DNA of 64,000 nt from Roseococcus suduntuyensis (GTDB lineage Bacteria; Pseudomonadota; Alphaproteobacteria; Acetobacterales; Acetobacteraceae), in the NCBI RefSeq assembly GCF_014196305.1, contig NZ_JACIDJ010000001.1, positions 854,290 to 918,289 of the forward strand, given 5' to 3'. The notes under the pieces are model-generated. The model had not been told where the DNA came from and ran no database searches. It was given only the letters and a program-made list of their open reading frames with translations. The stretch's first letter is position 1, and each line of letters starts with the position of its first letter. This document shows positions 28,590-38,485 of the stretch, piece after piece. The translations under genes were made by a program, and so were the position numbers.

Positions 28590-29467
28590 ACAAGCTCGCG
28601 ATCCTGGGCGGCGTCGTATTCGTCGCCCTCATCACCCTGGCCAGCACGCTCTTCACCGTGCACCAGACCCAGCAGGTGCTGATCACGCAGTTCGGCGAGC
28701 CCGTCCGCGTGATCCGCGAGCCGGGGCTGAACGTGAAGCTGCCCTTCGTGCAGAACGTCATCACCTTTGACCGCCGCCTGCTCGACTTCGAGGGCGGTGG
28801 CGAGGAGGTGATCCTGGGCGACCAGCGCCGCGTCATCGTGGACAGCTTCACCCGCTACCGCATCACCGACCCGCTGCTGTTCTTCCAGACGGTGGGCGCG
28901 ACCGAGCAGGGCATCCGGGGGCGGCTGAACTCCATCGTCAGCTCCTCCATGCGCCGCGTGCTCGGCAGTGAATCCCTGCTGTCCATGCTCTCGGCCGACC
29001 GGCCGCGCATCATGGGCGCCATCCGCGACCAGGTGAACGACGAGGCCTCGCGCTTCGGCATCGTGGTGACGGATGTCCGCATCCGCCGCGCCGACCTGCC
29101 GGAGGAGAACACCCAGGCCATCCTGGCGCGCATGCAGTCCGAGCGTGAGCGCGTGGCGCGCGAGGCCCGCGCGGAAGGCGCCGAACAGGCCCAGCGCATC
29201 CGTGCCCAGGCCGAGCGTGACCGCACCGTGCTGCTGGCGGAAGCCGAGGCCAATGCGGCCATCCTGCGCGGTGCGGGTGAGCAGGAAGCGATCGGCATCT
29301 TCGCCGAGGCCTTCAGCCGTGATCCGGAATTCTTCCAGTTCTGGCGCACCATGCAGGCCTATCGCACGGTCTTCGGCGAGGGCGAGGCACGCCTCGTGCT
29401 CACCCCGGACAGCGATTTCTTCCGCTTCTTCCGGGATATGCCCGGGATGACCCCGGTCCAGCGCTGA
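28586..29467 (+). CDS. hflC: FtsH protease modulator HflC
   Basis: Partner of HflK, 293 residues. One N-terminal membrane helix (residues 4-25) is followed by the SPFH domain (QVLITQFGEPVRVIREPGLN) and a coiled coil of EARAEGAEQAQRIRAQAERD type. The C-terminus FFRFFRDMPG is characteristic of HflC. It is co-translated with hflK. A hairpin and 173 bp separate it from degQ, which continues the same envelope quality-control theme. Confidence 0.95.
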   Translation: MNKLAILGGVVFVALITLASTLFTVHQTQQVLITQFGEPVRVIREPGLNVKLPFVQNVITFDRRLLDFEGGGEEVILGDQRRVIVDSFTRYRITDPLLFFQTVGATEQGIRGRLNSIVSSSMRRVLGSESLLSMLSADRPRIMGAIRDQVNDEASRFGIVVTDVRIRRADLPEENTQAILARMQSERERVAREARAEGAEQAQRIRAQAERDRTVLLAEAEANAAILRGAGEQEAIGIFAEAFSRDPEFFQFWRTMQAYRTVFGEGEARLVLTPDSDFFRFFRDMPGMTPVQR

Positions 29468-29486
29468 TTGCGCGCTGGCCTTGCGG

Positions 29487-29544
29487 CACCGGCGGCGTGT
29501 AACCGCCGGTGTCCGAAGGGGACAAGTTGCAACCCTCGCAACTT
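29487..29544 (+). promoter_or_regulatory. Two hairpins between hflC and degQ
   Basis: First a 9-bp stem (CACCGGCGG at 29487-29495 with 29503-29511), then a 7-bp dyad (AAGTTGC at 29524-29530 with 29538-29544, loop aaccctc). The first may partly end hflC transcription. The second has an AT content unusual here and may be an operator or part of a promoter region for degQ. Confidence 0.45.
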
Positions 29545-29640
29545 CCCCGCCCCACGACTGTTGCGGTGCGGTGCCGTCGTGACACATCCTGGGCTCCCGG
29601 CCCGGCCCCCCGTTGCCGAACAATGATGAGGTTCCGCCGC

Positions 29641-31221
<1,581 letters not shown>

Positions 31222-31244
31222 CGAAGGCCGGAGGCTGACAAAAG

Positions 31245-31273
31245 GGGCCGCCCGTGGTTGCGGGCGGCCCTTT
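31245..31273 (+). terminator. Rho-independent terminator after the Do protease
   Basis: A perfect 10-bp stem GGGCCGCCCG (31245-31254 with 31261-31270), 6-base loop, then TTTC. It starts 24 bp after the protease stop. Confidence 0.75.
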
Positions 31274-31320
31274 CCCGTGGTCGCATCCCTCATCGCCTTG
31301 TTGATGGATGGAGCCCGCGC

Positions 31321-32511
31321 ATGAACACCGAAAGCATCGAAGCCAAGATCACCGCCTGGCTCGCCACCCAGCAGCAGGCGATGCTGGACGTGCTGGCGGA
31401 TCTCGTGAACACCGATGGCGGCAGTTACGACAAGGCGGGCGTGGACGCGGTCGGCGCGCGCATCAAGGCATTCTGCGAAAGCCACGGCCTGAAGGTCGAG
31501 ACGGTGAAGGGCGAGCGCTTCGGCGACTGCCTGCGCGCCATCCTGCCGCACGAAGGCACGGCGCCCACCCGCGGCAACCACGCGGCCAACATCGTGCTGA
31601 TGGGCCACCGCGACACCGTCTTCCCCAAGGGCGAGCCGGAGCGCCGCCCCTTCACCATCAAGGATGGCCGCGCCTACGGGCCCGGCGTGGCCGACATGAA
31701 GGCCGGGCTGGTGATGAACATGTTCGTCCTCGCCGCCTTCGCGAAGTTCGGCGGCGCGCCGGGACCGATGGTGGGCCTGTTCACCGGCGACGAGGAGATC
31801 GGCAGCCCCGAGGGCCGCGCCGTGATCGAGGAGGAGGCGCGCGGTGCCCGCGTCGTGTTCAATTCGGAACCCGGCCGCCCCTCGGGCAATGTCGTCACTG
31901 GCCGCAAGGGCGGCGTGTTCATGGTGTTCGACATCGAGGGTAAGGCCAGCCATTCGGGCGGCAATTTCCAGGCGGGCATTTCCGCCATCGGCGAACTCGC
32001 GCACAAGATCGTGGCCATCCATGCCCTGACGGACCTGGAGCGCGGCATCACCTTGAATGTGGGTCTGGTGCAGGGTGGGCAGAGCGTGAACACCGTGGCC
32101 CCCAGCGCCCAGGGCCAGATTGACCTCCGCTACGTGAAGCCCGAGGACCGCGAGGAGGTGATGGCCAAGATCCATGAGATCATCGGCCGCAGCTACGTCC
32201 CCGGTACCAAGGCGAAGCTCACCATCAAGGGCGAGTTCAACGCGCTCACCCAGGATGCGGCGGCGAAGAAGCTGTTCGGCCTCTACCAGGGTGCCGCCGC
32301 CGATGCCGGGTTGAAGGTGGAGGGCGAATTCTCGGGCGGCTGCGCCGACAGCGGCTTCACCGCCCAGCAGGGCGCGCCCACCATCTGCGCCGTGGGGCCG
32401 GTGGGCGGGCTGGCGCACAGCCCGGAGGAATACCTGGAGATCAGCAGCTTCGTGCCCCGCGCCCAGGCGATGGCGCGGGCGGTGCTGCGGCTGGAGCACG
32501 CGGGGCTGTAG
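31321..32511 (+). CDS. M20 family metallopeptidase, carboxypeptidase G2-like
   Basis: Zinc peptidase of 396 residues. Metal ligands appear in LMGHRDTVFPKGE and GPGVADMKAG, the catalytic Glu pair in TGDEEIGSPEGR, and the last ligand in GGCADSGF. The dimerisation domain is in the middle (GKASHSGGNFQAGISAIGEL). No signal peptide is seen, so it is probably cytoplasmic. The closest known type cleaves C-terminal glutamate from folates and acyl-glutamates. It ends in TAG, followed at once by a palindromic repeat. Confidence 0.9.
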   Translation: MNTESIEAKITAWLATQQQAMLDVLADLVNTDGGSYDKAGVDAVGARIKAFCESHGLKVETVKGERFGDCLRAILPHEGTAPTRGNHAANIVLMGHRDTVFPKGEPERRPFTIKDGRAYGPGVADMKAGLVMNMFVLAAFAKFGGAPGPMVGLFTGDEEIGSPEGRAVIEEEARGARVVFNSEPGRPSGNVVTGRKGGVFMVFDIEGKASHSGGNFQAGISAIGELAHKIVAIHALTDLERGITLNVGLVQGGQSVNTVAPSAQGQIDLRYVKPEDREEVMAKIHEIIGRSYVPGTKAKLTIKGEFNALTQDAAAKKLFGLYQGAAADAGLKVEGEFSGGCADSGFTAQQGAPTICAVGPVGGLAHSPEEYLEISSFVPRAQAMARAVLRLEHAGL

Positions 32512-32607
32512 AGCATGCGGCGTTCACATGCGTTCACGCCGCCTGCTCCAACCTTGTTGAGAGCGGGATTCAGCGTTTTCGGTGATTCCACCTCAACGCA
32601 TCCCGCT
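32509..32607 (+). repeat. Palindromic repeat after the M20 peptidase TAG stop
   Basis: Starts at the stop TAG, then AGCATGC and TTCACGCCGCCTGC, and ends in a 46-base palindrome (32562-32607) with arm blocks AGCGGGAT, GCGTT and GGTG around loop attc. It is the second copy of the element at 20919-21009. The 169-bp gap to the next gene (convergent, stop at 32681) holds nothing else I recognise. Confidence 0.7.
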
Positions 32608-32680
32608 CCAGGCCAGGCTTGAGGCGGCTGATGGCCTTCGGTGTCTCCATCGAGGGCCATCACGCCGCCCATATGGCGGC

Positions 32681-33658
32681 TTACCCCGTCTGGATGCCGT
32701 TCTCCCGCACCACGCGGCCCCATTTCTCCCAGTCGGCGGCATAGGCGCGGGCGAAACCGGCGCGGCCACCCTGCCCAGGCTCGCCCCCGAAGCCACGGAT
32801 GCGGTCAATCACATCCTGCTGGCGCAGCACCGCTTCCACCTCATCCGCCAGGCGGTCGAGGATGGCCGGCGGCGTGGCGGCGGGCGCCAGCAGCCCGCCC
32901 CAGAAGATGACCTCATGTCCCGGCACGGTTTCCGCGAAGGTGGGGATGTCGGGGTGCGTCGGCAGGCGTTCGGCGCTGGTGACGGCGATGGCGCGCAGCC
33001 TTCCCTCCAGCAATTGCGGGCGCGGGGTGGAAAGCCCGTCATGCGCCAGGTCCACCTCGCCGCGCATCAGCGCCGTGATGGAAGGCTGGTTGCCGGTATA
33101 GGGCACCAGCGTCGGGTCAATGCCCGTCTGCCGTGACAACAGCACCATGGCCAGGTGGTTGATGGCGCCGGTGCCGGGGTGGGAGACGGTGAGCGCCTGG
33201 CCGCGCGCCCGCGCCAGTTCCAGGAATTCCGGCACCGTCCGCGCGGGGAAATCCGCCCGGCTGACGAGTGCGAGCGGCGCGGATTGCGCCATGATGACCG
33301 GCGCCAGGGCCCGCATCGGGTCAATGGTCGCCGTCCGGTTCACCAGCACGCTGATGAGGGTGGAGGGCGAGGTGTAGAGGAAGGTCAGCCCGTCCGGTGC
33401 CGCCCGCGCCACATGGTCGGCCGCGACCTGGGTGCTGGCACCGGGGCGGTTCTCCACGATGAATTGGCTGCCGGCCATCCGCTCCGTCAGCTTGCCCGCG
33501 ATGATGCGGGCCATGATGTCGTTCACGCCCCCCGGCGCGAAGCCCACGACGAAGCGCACCGGCCGCGCGGGCCAGGCCTGGGCGCGCGCGATGCCGGGGC
33601 CAAGGAGGAGCAACGGCGCGGCGAGGCGGGCCGCCTTGCGCCGGGTGATGACGGACAT
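32681..33658 (-). CDS. Bug-family tripartite tricarboxylate transporter binding protein
   Basis: Periplasmic binding protein of 325 residues (TctC/Bug family). A leader with RRK and a hydrophobic core ends ARAQA near residue 27. Family landmarks: WPARPVRFVVGFAPGGVNDIMARI and NRPGASTQVAADHVARAAPDG. The ATG at 33658 is the family start; longer frames add junk. No TctA/TctB membrane genes are nearby, so it is an orphan. It is divergent from a second Bug gene at 33778. Ligands are usually carboxylates; not predictable here. Confidence 0.9.
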   Translation of the reverse strand: MSVITRRKAARLAAPLLLLGPGIARAQAWPARPVRFVVGFAPGGVNDIMARIIAGKLTERMAGSQFIVENRPGASTQVAADHVARAAPDGLTFLYTSPSTLISVLVNRTATIDPMRALAPVIMAQSAPLALVSRADFPARTVPEFLELARARGQALTVSHPGTGAINHLAMVLLSRQTGIDPTLVPYTGNQPSITALMRGEVDLAHDGLSTPRPQLLEGRLRAIAVTSAERLPTHPDIPTFAETVPGHEVIFWGGLLAPAATPPAILDRLADEVEAVLRQQDVIDRIRGFGGEPGQGGRAGFARAYAADWEKWGRVVRENGIQTG

Positions 33659-33737
33659 GGATGGACGCTCCGGTTTATGGTTGCCCGAAGCGTGGCGCCC
33701 GGCGGGGCGGGAGTCCATGGCGAAGACGGCCCACGGC

Positions 33738-33776
33738 ATGCAGTTTGCATAACCCTCTGTGAACCGGAGGGTTTTT
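33738..33776 (+). promoter_or_regulatory. Dyad and SD-masking hairpin before a Bug gene
   Basis: ATGCA-N3-TGCAT (33738-33750) is a candidate operator. Next to it, AACCCTC (33751-33757) pairs with GAGGGTT (33767-33773), followed by Ts up to 33776 and the start codon at 33778. The ribosome site GGAGGG is inside the 3' arm, so folding would hide it. The stem plus T-run also looks like a small terminator. Confidence 0.55.
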
Positions 33777-33777
33777 C

Positions 33778-34728
33778 ATGCTTCGCCGTGGTATTTTGTC
33801 CTTGCCCGCCCTGCTGCCATTCGCCGCCGCGCGGGCGCAATCCTTCCCCGACCGGCCGCTGCGGCTGGTCGTGCCCTTCCCGCCCGGCGGCGCGGCCGAC
33901 TTCCTGGGCCGCGTGGTGGGCGAGCGCCTGTCGCGCGGGGTCGGCCAGCCCGTCACCATCGAGAACCGCAGCGGCGCCGGCGGCAATATCGGCACCGCGG
34001 CCGCCCTGGCCGCCGAGCGTGATGGCCACACCCTCATCCTGAATGGCGTTCCGGTGGCGGTGAACCGCTTCCTCTTCGCCCGCCTGCCCTTCGACCCGGA
34101 TGCGGACCTGGTGCCGGTGGCGATGATCGCGCTCTCGCCCAACATCATGGTGGTGCCCAACAGTCTGCCGGTGAACAGCGTGGCGGAATTCGTGGCCTTG
34201 GCGCGCACGCGACGGCTGAACTACGCCTCGATCGGCAATGGCACCTCGCTGCACCTGGCCGGCGCGCAGTTCGCCATCGCGGCCGGGCTTGAGATGGACC
34301 ACGTGCCCTATCGCGAGACGGGGGCGGCCAATACGGACGTGATCGCCGGGCGGGTGGAGGTGATGTTCCAGACCATCGCCGCCGCCGCCGACCTGGTGCG
34401 CTCCGGCCGGATGAAGGCGCTGGCCGTGACCAGCGCCGAACGCGCGCCGGGCTTTGACGACGTGCCCACCCTGCGCGAAGCGGGGGTGGATCTGGTGTCG
34501 GTGGGGTGGTTCGGCCTCTTCGCCGGGCGCGGCACGCCCGCCGAGCGCGTGGCGGTGCTGGAGCGCGAGGCGCTCGCCGCCGTGCGGGACGAGGCCGTGG
34601 CCACGCGCATCCGGGGCAGCGGCAGCATCCCGCGCCCCATGGACGGGGCGGAGTTCCGCGCCTTCATCGCCTCCGAGGTGACGCGCCTCAGCGAGACCGT
34701 GCGCGTGGCGGGCATCCGGGCGGACTGA
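33778..34728 (+). CDS. Bug-family tripartite tricarboxylate transporter binding protein
   Basis: Second orphan Bug protein, 316 residues. Leader residues 1-20 (LRRGILSLPALLPFAAARAQ), then FPDRPLRLVVPFPPGGAADFLGRV and ENRSGAGGNIGTAAALA. The conserved loop QTIAAAADLVRSGRMKALAVTS is intact. It is divergent from the Bug gene at 32681, with 119 bp between start codons. Its ribosome site lies inside a hairpin with a T-run, so expression may be controlled at translation or by attenuation. Confidence 0.9.
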   Translation: MLRRGILSLPALLPFAAARAQSFPDRPLRLVVPFPPGGAADFLGRVVGERLSRGVGQPVTIENRSGAGGNIGTAAALAAERDGHTLILNGVPVAVNRFLFARLPFDPDADLVPVAMIALSPNIMVVPNSLPVNSVAEFVALARTRRLNYASIGNGTSLHLAGAQFAIAAGLEMDHVPYRETGAANTDVIAGRVEVMFQTIAAAADLVRSGRMKALAVTSAERAPGFDDVPTLREAGVDLVSVGWFGLFAGRGTPAERVAVLEREALAAVRDEAVATRIRGSGSIPRPMDGAEFRAFIASEVTRLSETVRVAGIRAD

Positions 34729-34795
34729 GCTCGCCCTCTTTTCACGCGACAAGAATGTGCATATGCCCCGCCCGGATATTCCGAGGCGGGGCCGT

Positions 34796-35950
34796 ATGTC
34801 GTTGCGCGTGAATGTGCTGCTGGGGCTGCTGCTGCTTTGCGGCGGTGCCGTGGCCCTGGGGATGTCCCAGGGCGGCCGGGTGGCCTTGCTGTGGCTGATC
34901 GGCGCGGGGCTGGGGGTGGCGCTGTTCCACGCGACCTTTGGCTTCGCGGGCGCCTTCCGCCGTCTGCTGGCCGAGGGCAGGGGGGCTGGGCTGCGCGCCC
35001 AGATGCTGCTGCTGGCCGTGCTGGTCGCCTTCTTCCTGCCGGCACTGGAAGCCGGCGAGGTGCTGGGCGCGCCCGTGCGCGGCTTCGTCTTCCCCGTGGG
35101 CTGGGCCTTGCTGCTGGGCGCCTTCCTCTTCGGCGTGGGGATGCAGATGGGGGGCGGCTGCGCGTCGGGCACGCTCTACACGGCGGGCGGCGGGGCGGTG
35201 CGGATGTGGATCACGCTCGCCGCCTTCGTGGCCGGGGCGACGCTGGCGGCGTGGCAGGCTGATTTCTGGCTGCCCTGGCGGACCCTGCCGGCGCTGTCCC
35301 TGCCGGGCGCGCTGGGCCTCTGGCCGGCGCTGGGGCTGAGCCTGGGGGTGCTGGGCTTGGTGGCGCTGGCCTCACGCGCGCTGGAAAAAGCACGTCATGG
35401 AAGTGTGGAACCCCTGGCCTGGCGGGGCGGCGACCCGTTGCGCGGCCCCTGGCCCCTGGCCTGGGGCGCCGTGGCGCTGGCCGTGCTGGGCATTGCCACG
35501 CTGGTGGTGGCGGGGCGGCCCTGGGCCATCACGGCCGCCTTCCCGCTCTGGGGTTCCAGCCTGGTCGAGGCGCTGGGCTGGGACGACCCCTCCTTCTGGA
35601 CCTATTGGGAAGACCCGACGCGCGTCGAAGCCTGGCTGCGCCCCGTGTGGACGGACCGTATCACCTTGATGAACCTGGGCCTCATGGCCGGTGCCTTCCT
35701 CGCGGCGGCGCTGGCGGGGCGGGCCTCCGGCTGGCGGCTGCCGCGCCTGGGCGAGGTGGCCACCGCCATCCTGGGCGGCTTGCTGCTGGGCGTGGGCGCG
35801 GTGCTGGCGACGGGGTGCAACATCAGCGCCTATGTGGCGGGCATCGCCTCGGGCAGCATGCATGGCTGGGTGTGGATTGTGCCCGCGCTGCTGGGGAATT
35901 GGGTGGGACTCAAGCTGATGAATCTGGTGAATAGACGAACGCCTAATTGA
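34796..35950 (+). CDS. YeeE/YedE family sulfur-compound transporter
   Basis: Membrane protein of 384 residues with two YeeE-type repeats. The half-repeat signatures are GVGMQMGGGCASGTLYT (near residues 112-128) and GVGAVLATGCNISAYVAG (near 330-347), each with the conserved Cys that handles thiosulfate sulfur in characterised YeeE. The ATG at 34796 has GAGG upstream. It heads a run of sulfur genes (SoxY, SoxZ, cytochrome c, FCSD), so it probably imports thiosulfate or another reduced sulfur species. Confidence 0.9.
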   Translation: MSLRVNVLLGLLLLCGGAVALGMSQGGRVALLWLIGAGLGVALFHATFGFAGAFRRLLAEGRGAGLRAQMLLLAVLVAFFLPALEAGEVLGAPVRGFVFPVGWALLLGAFLFGVGMQMGGGCASGTLYTAGGGAVRMWITLAAFVAGATLAAWQADFWLPWRTLPALSLPGALGLWPALGLSLGVLGLVALASRALEKARHGSVEPLAWRGGDPLRGPWPLAWGAVALAVLGIATLVVAGRPWAITAAFPLWGSSLVEALGWDDPSFWTYWEDPTRVEAWLRPVWTDRITLMNLGLMAGAFLAAALAGRASGWRLPRLGEVATAILGGLLLGVGAVLATGCNISAYVAGIASGSMHGWVWIVPALLGNWVGLKLMNLVNRRTPN

Positions 35951-35984
35951 CAAGATAAAATCGTTCAAATAGCAGGGTGGGGCC

Positions 35985-36413
35985 ATGTCAAATCCACGCC
36001 TGCGCCGACGCGCCCTGCTCACCCTTCTCGCCCTGCCCTGGCCCGCCGCCGCGGCCGGGCTGCAGGAGGCGATCCGCGACGCCGTGGGCGAGGGCGCGTT
36101 CACTGAAGCCGGCATCACCCTCGCCCTGCCCGCCACCGCCGAGAATGGCGGCCAGGTTCCACTCACCGTCCAGGTGGAAAGCCCGCAGACCGAGGCGCTG
36201 CACGTCACCGCCATCCACATCTTCGCCACCCGCAACCCGACGCCGGGCGTCGCCAGCTTCCGCCTGACGCCGCTGCTCGCCCGCGCCGAGGTGCAGACGC
36301 GCATCCGCCTCGCGGAACACCAGCAGGTCATCGCCATCGCGGTGATGAGCGACGGCACCCGCCGCCGCGCGGTGGCCGAGGCAAGGGTCTCCACCGGGGG
36401 GTGCCTGGCATGA
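35985..36413 (+). CDS. soxY: SoxY-like sulfur carrier subunit
   Basis: Periplasmic carrier that holds sulfur intermediates on a C-terminal Cys, 142 residues. The leader has RRRALLTLLA and ends near PAAAAG. The Ig-like domain (GITLALPATAENGGQVPLTV) is typical. The swinging arm ends STGGCLA rather than the usual GGCGG: the Cys is present but the last two Gly are Leu-Ala. The stop overlaps the soxZ start (ATGA), which is what changes the last codons. No soxB, soxAX or soxCD lies in the window. Confidence 0.85.
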   Translation: MSNPRLRRRALLTLLALPWPAAAAGLQEAIRDAVGEGAFTEAGITLALPATAENGGQVPLTVQVESPQTEALHVTAIHIFATRNPTPGVASFRLTPLLARAEVQTRIRLAEHQQVIAIAVMSDGTRRRAVAEARVSTGGCLA

Positions 36414-36730
36414 GCGCGCCGCTGGCCACGCCCCGCCTGCGCGTGCCCCGCAGCGCCCGCCGCGGCGAGGCCTTCGAAATCCGCTGCCTGATGACGCACC
36501 CCATGGAAACCGGGTTGCGGCCGGATGCCCCGCCCCGCGACATGCTCAACCGCCTGCTGGTGCGGGTGGAGGGCCAGGTCGCGCTGGATGCCACGCTGCG
36601 CAACGGCACCGCCGCCAACCCCTACCACGTCTTCTTCCTGCGCCTGGAGCGCAGCAGCGAGATCGAGTTCATCTGGTCCGACGAGGGGGGCCGCAGCGTG
36701 CGCGCCACCGCGCGGGTCACCATCGCCTGA
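36410..36730 (+). CDS. soxZ: SoxZ-like sulfur carrier subunit
   Basis: Partner of SoxY, 106 residues, all beta, no signal peptide (it is exported with SoxY). Family segments: RRGEAFEIRCLMTHPMETGLRPD and ANPYHVFFLRLERSSEIEFIW. It starts in the ATGA overlap with soxY and is followed by a cytochrome gene 19 bp later. Normal length and no missing part. Confidence 0.9.
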   Translation: MSAPLATPRLRVPRSARRGEAFEIRCLMTHPMETGLRPDAPPRDMLNRLLVRVEGQVALDATLRNGTAANPYHVFFLRLERSSEIEFIWSDEGGRSVRATARVTIA

Positions 36731-36749
36731 CAGCCGGAACCGCCGCCCC

Positions 36750-37049
36750 ATGATCCAGCTTCGCCGCCTGACCTTGGCCCTGCCGATACTGCTGGCCGCG
36801 CCTGCTCTCGCGCAGCCCGCCTCCAACGGCCCGCTGCTGGCGCAGGCCTGCCTGGGCTGCCATGGGCCGGGGGCGGCGGGGCAGGATGGCGTGCCGGCCA
36901 TCGCCGGCCGCCCGGCGCCGGAGCTTGTCGCGCAGATGACGGCGTTCCGCGCCAATGAACGCCCCGGCACCATCATGGGCCGTATCGCCCGCGGCTACAC
37001 GCCCGAGGAAATCACGGCCGTCGCCGCCTATCTCGCCCAAGCCCGCTGA
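36750..37049 (+). CDS. Periplasmic monohaem cytochrome c
   Basis: Class I cytochrome c of 99 residues. A signal peptide covers residues 1-21 (ALPILLAAPALAQ). The haem site is CLGCH near residues 34-38, and the distal Met is likely in GTIMGRIARGYT. It sits between soxZ and the FCSD flavoprotein. It probably serves as the electron acceptor of that flavoprotein, as FccA or SoxE does in other sulfide dehydrogenases. Confidence 0.88.
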   Translation: MIQLRRLTLALPILLAAPALAQPASNGPLLAQACLGCHGPGAAGQDGVPAIAGRPAPELVAQMTAFRANERPGTIMGRIARGYTPEEITAVAAYLAQAR

Positions 37050-37077
37050 TCTCGTCCCGTTGAGAGGCGCCCCGCAC

Positions 37078-38358
37078 ATGACCTTCACCACCCGCCGCGC
37101 CCTGCTGGGCGCCGCCCCGGCCCTGATGGCCGCCCCCGCCCTTGCGCAGAACCAGGGGCAGGCGCGCCTCGTGGTGGTGGGGGGCGGCTTCGGCGGCGCC
37201 TCCGCCGCCCGCTTCGCGCGCATGACCTACCCGTGGCTGGACGTGACGCTGATCGAGCCCAAGACGCGCTTCGTCACCTGCCCCTATGGCAACCTGGTCC
37301 TGGCCGGGACGCGGCGGCTGGAGCAGATCAGCCACGGCTATGACGGGCTGCGGGCGCGCGGGGTGAACGTGGTGCATGACTGGGTGGCGGGCATTGATCC
37401 CGCCGCGCGCAGCCTGCGCCTGCGGGGTGGTGCCACGGTCGCCTATGACCGGCTGATCCTCTCGCCCGGCATCGCGCTGCGCTGGGATGCGCTGCCCGGC
37501 TATGACGAGGCCGCGTCGGAAATCTTCCCCCACGCCTGGGTGCCCGGCGAGGGCGCGCAGACCACGCTGCTGCGCCGCCAGATCGAGGCGCTGCCCGAGG
37601 GCGGCGTGGTGGGTCTCGCCATCCCCGACAACCCTTTCCGCTGCCCGCCCGGCCCTTATGAGCGCATCAGCATGATCGCGGCGCACCTCAAGCGGCACAA
37701 TCCGCGCGCCAAGATCCTGGCCTTCGACGCGAAAAACGCCTTCAGCAAGCAGGGCCTGTTCCAGGACGCCTGGGGCGAACTCTATCCCGGGATGATCGAA
37801 TGGGTGCCGGCCAGCCAGGATGGCCGCATCACCCGCGTGGACCCCGGCGCGCGCGAGTTCGAGAGCGAGTTCGGCACGCGCCACAAGGTGGATGTGGGCA
37901 ATGTCATCCCGCCGCAATCCGCCGCGCGCATCGCCATCGAGGCGGGGCTGGCCAATGCCGGCGGCTGGGTGCCGGTGGACCCGCTGACCTTCGAGGCCCG
38001 CCAGGCGACGGGCATCCATGTGATCGGCGATGCCAACGTGGCACCCCCCATGCCCAAGTCCGGCTATGTGGCGAACAGCACGGCGAAGCAGGCGGTGGCC
38101 AGCGTGGCCGCCCTGCTGCGCGGCGAGGCGCCGCCTGCGGCCCCGGTCTATTTCAACACCTGCTACAGCCATGTGGGCGAGGACTACGGCATCTCGGTCG
38201 TGGGCGTGTTCCGCCCCAACCCCGATGGCAGCGGCTTCGTCGAGACGCCGCAATCGGGCGGCGTCTCCCCGCGCGGCAACCACCCGGAGCAGCGCCGGCT
38301 GGAGGCGCTCTACGCCGATGCCTGGTATGCCAGCATCACCCGGGACATGTTCGGCTAG
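37078..38358 (+). CDS. Flavocytochrome c sulfide dehydrogenase flavoprotein (FccB/SoxF)
   Basis: Periplasmic flavoprotein of 426 residues exported by Tat (TTRRALLGAAPALMAA). The FAD-binding motif is VVVGGGFGGASAAR. The redox-active cysteine pair of the family is kept in RCPPGPYER and NTCYSHVG, with another Cys in TCPYGN. It oxidises sulfide and passes electrons to cytochrome c. Last gene of the sulfur module; it ends in TAG, followed at once by two tandem 56-bp hairpin repeats. Confidence 0.92.
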   Translation: MTFTTRRALLGAAPALMAAPALAQNQGQARLVVVGGGFGGASAARFARMTYPWLDVTLIEPKTRFVTCPYGNLVLAGTRRLEQISHGYDGLRARGVNVVHDWVAGIDPAARSLRLRGGATVAYDRLILSPGIALRWDALPGYDEAASEIFPHAWVPGEGAQTTLLRRQIEALPEGGVVGLAIPDNPFRCPPGPYERISMIAAHLKRHNPRAKILAFDAKNAFSKQGLFQDAWGELYPGMIEWVPASQDGRITRVDPGAREFESEFGTRHKVDVGNVIPPQSAARIAIEAGLANAGGWVPVDPLTFEARQATGIHVIGDANVAPPMPKSGYVANSTAKQAVASVAALLRGEAPPAAPVYFNTCYSHVGEDYGISVVGVFRPNPDGSGFVETPQSGGVSPRGNHPEQRRLEALYADAWYASITRDMFG

Positions 38359-38466
38359 CGTCTGATCGGCTTCGGTGGAATCGCCGAAGCCGTGAATCAG
38401 CCGCTCGGCGCTAGCGTCTGATCGCCTTCGGCGGAATCGCCGAAGGCGTGAATCAGCCGCTCCGAT
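38355..38466 (+). repeat. Two tandem 56-bp hairpin repeats after the flavoprotein stop
   Basis: Units 38355-38410 and 38411-38466 each start CTAGCGTCTGATCG. Each has a stem of about 9 bp around a tggaatcg-type loop, and closes with GTGAATCAGCCGCTC. Stem bases differ between units (CGGCTTCGG with CCGAAGCCG; CGCCTTCGG with CCGAAGGCG), so pairing is conserved by compensating changes. It lies between convergent genes and may end transcription from both sides. Confidence 0.8.
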
Positions 38467-38485
38467 CACATGTCCCGGCCGGGCT

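Noticed and set aside
38355-38466. CRISPR-like array
   Set aside because: Only two units, no spacers between them, and the units are self-complementary; no cas genes.
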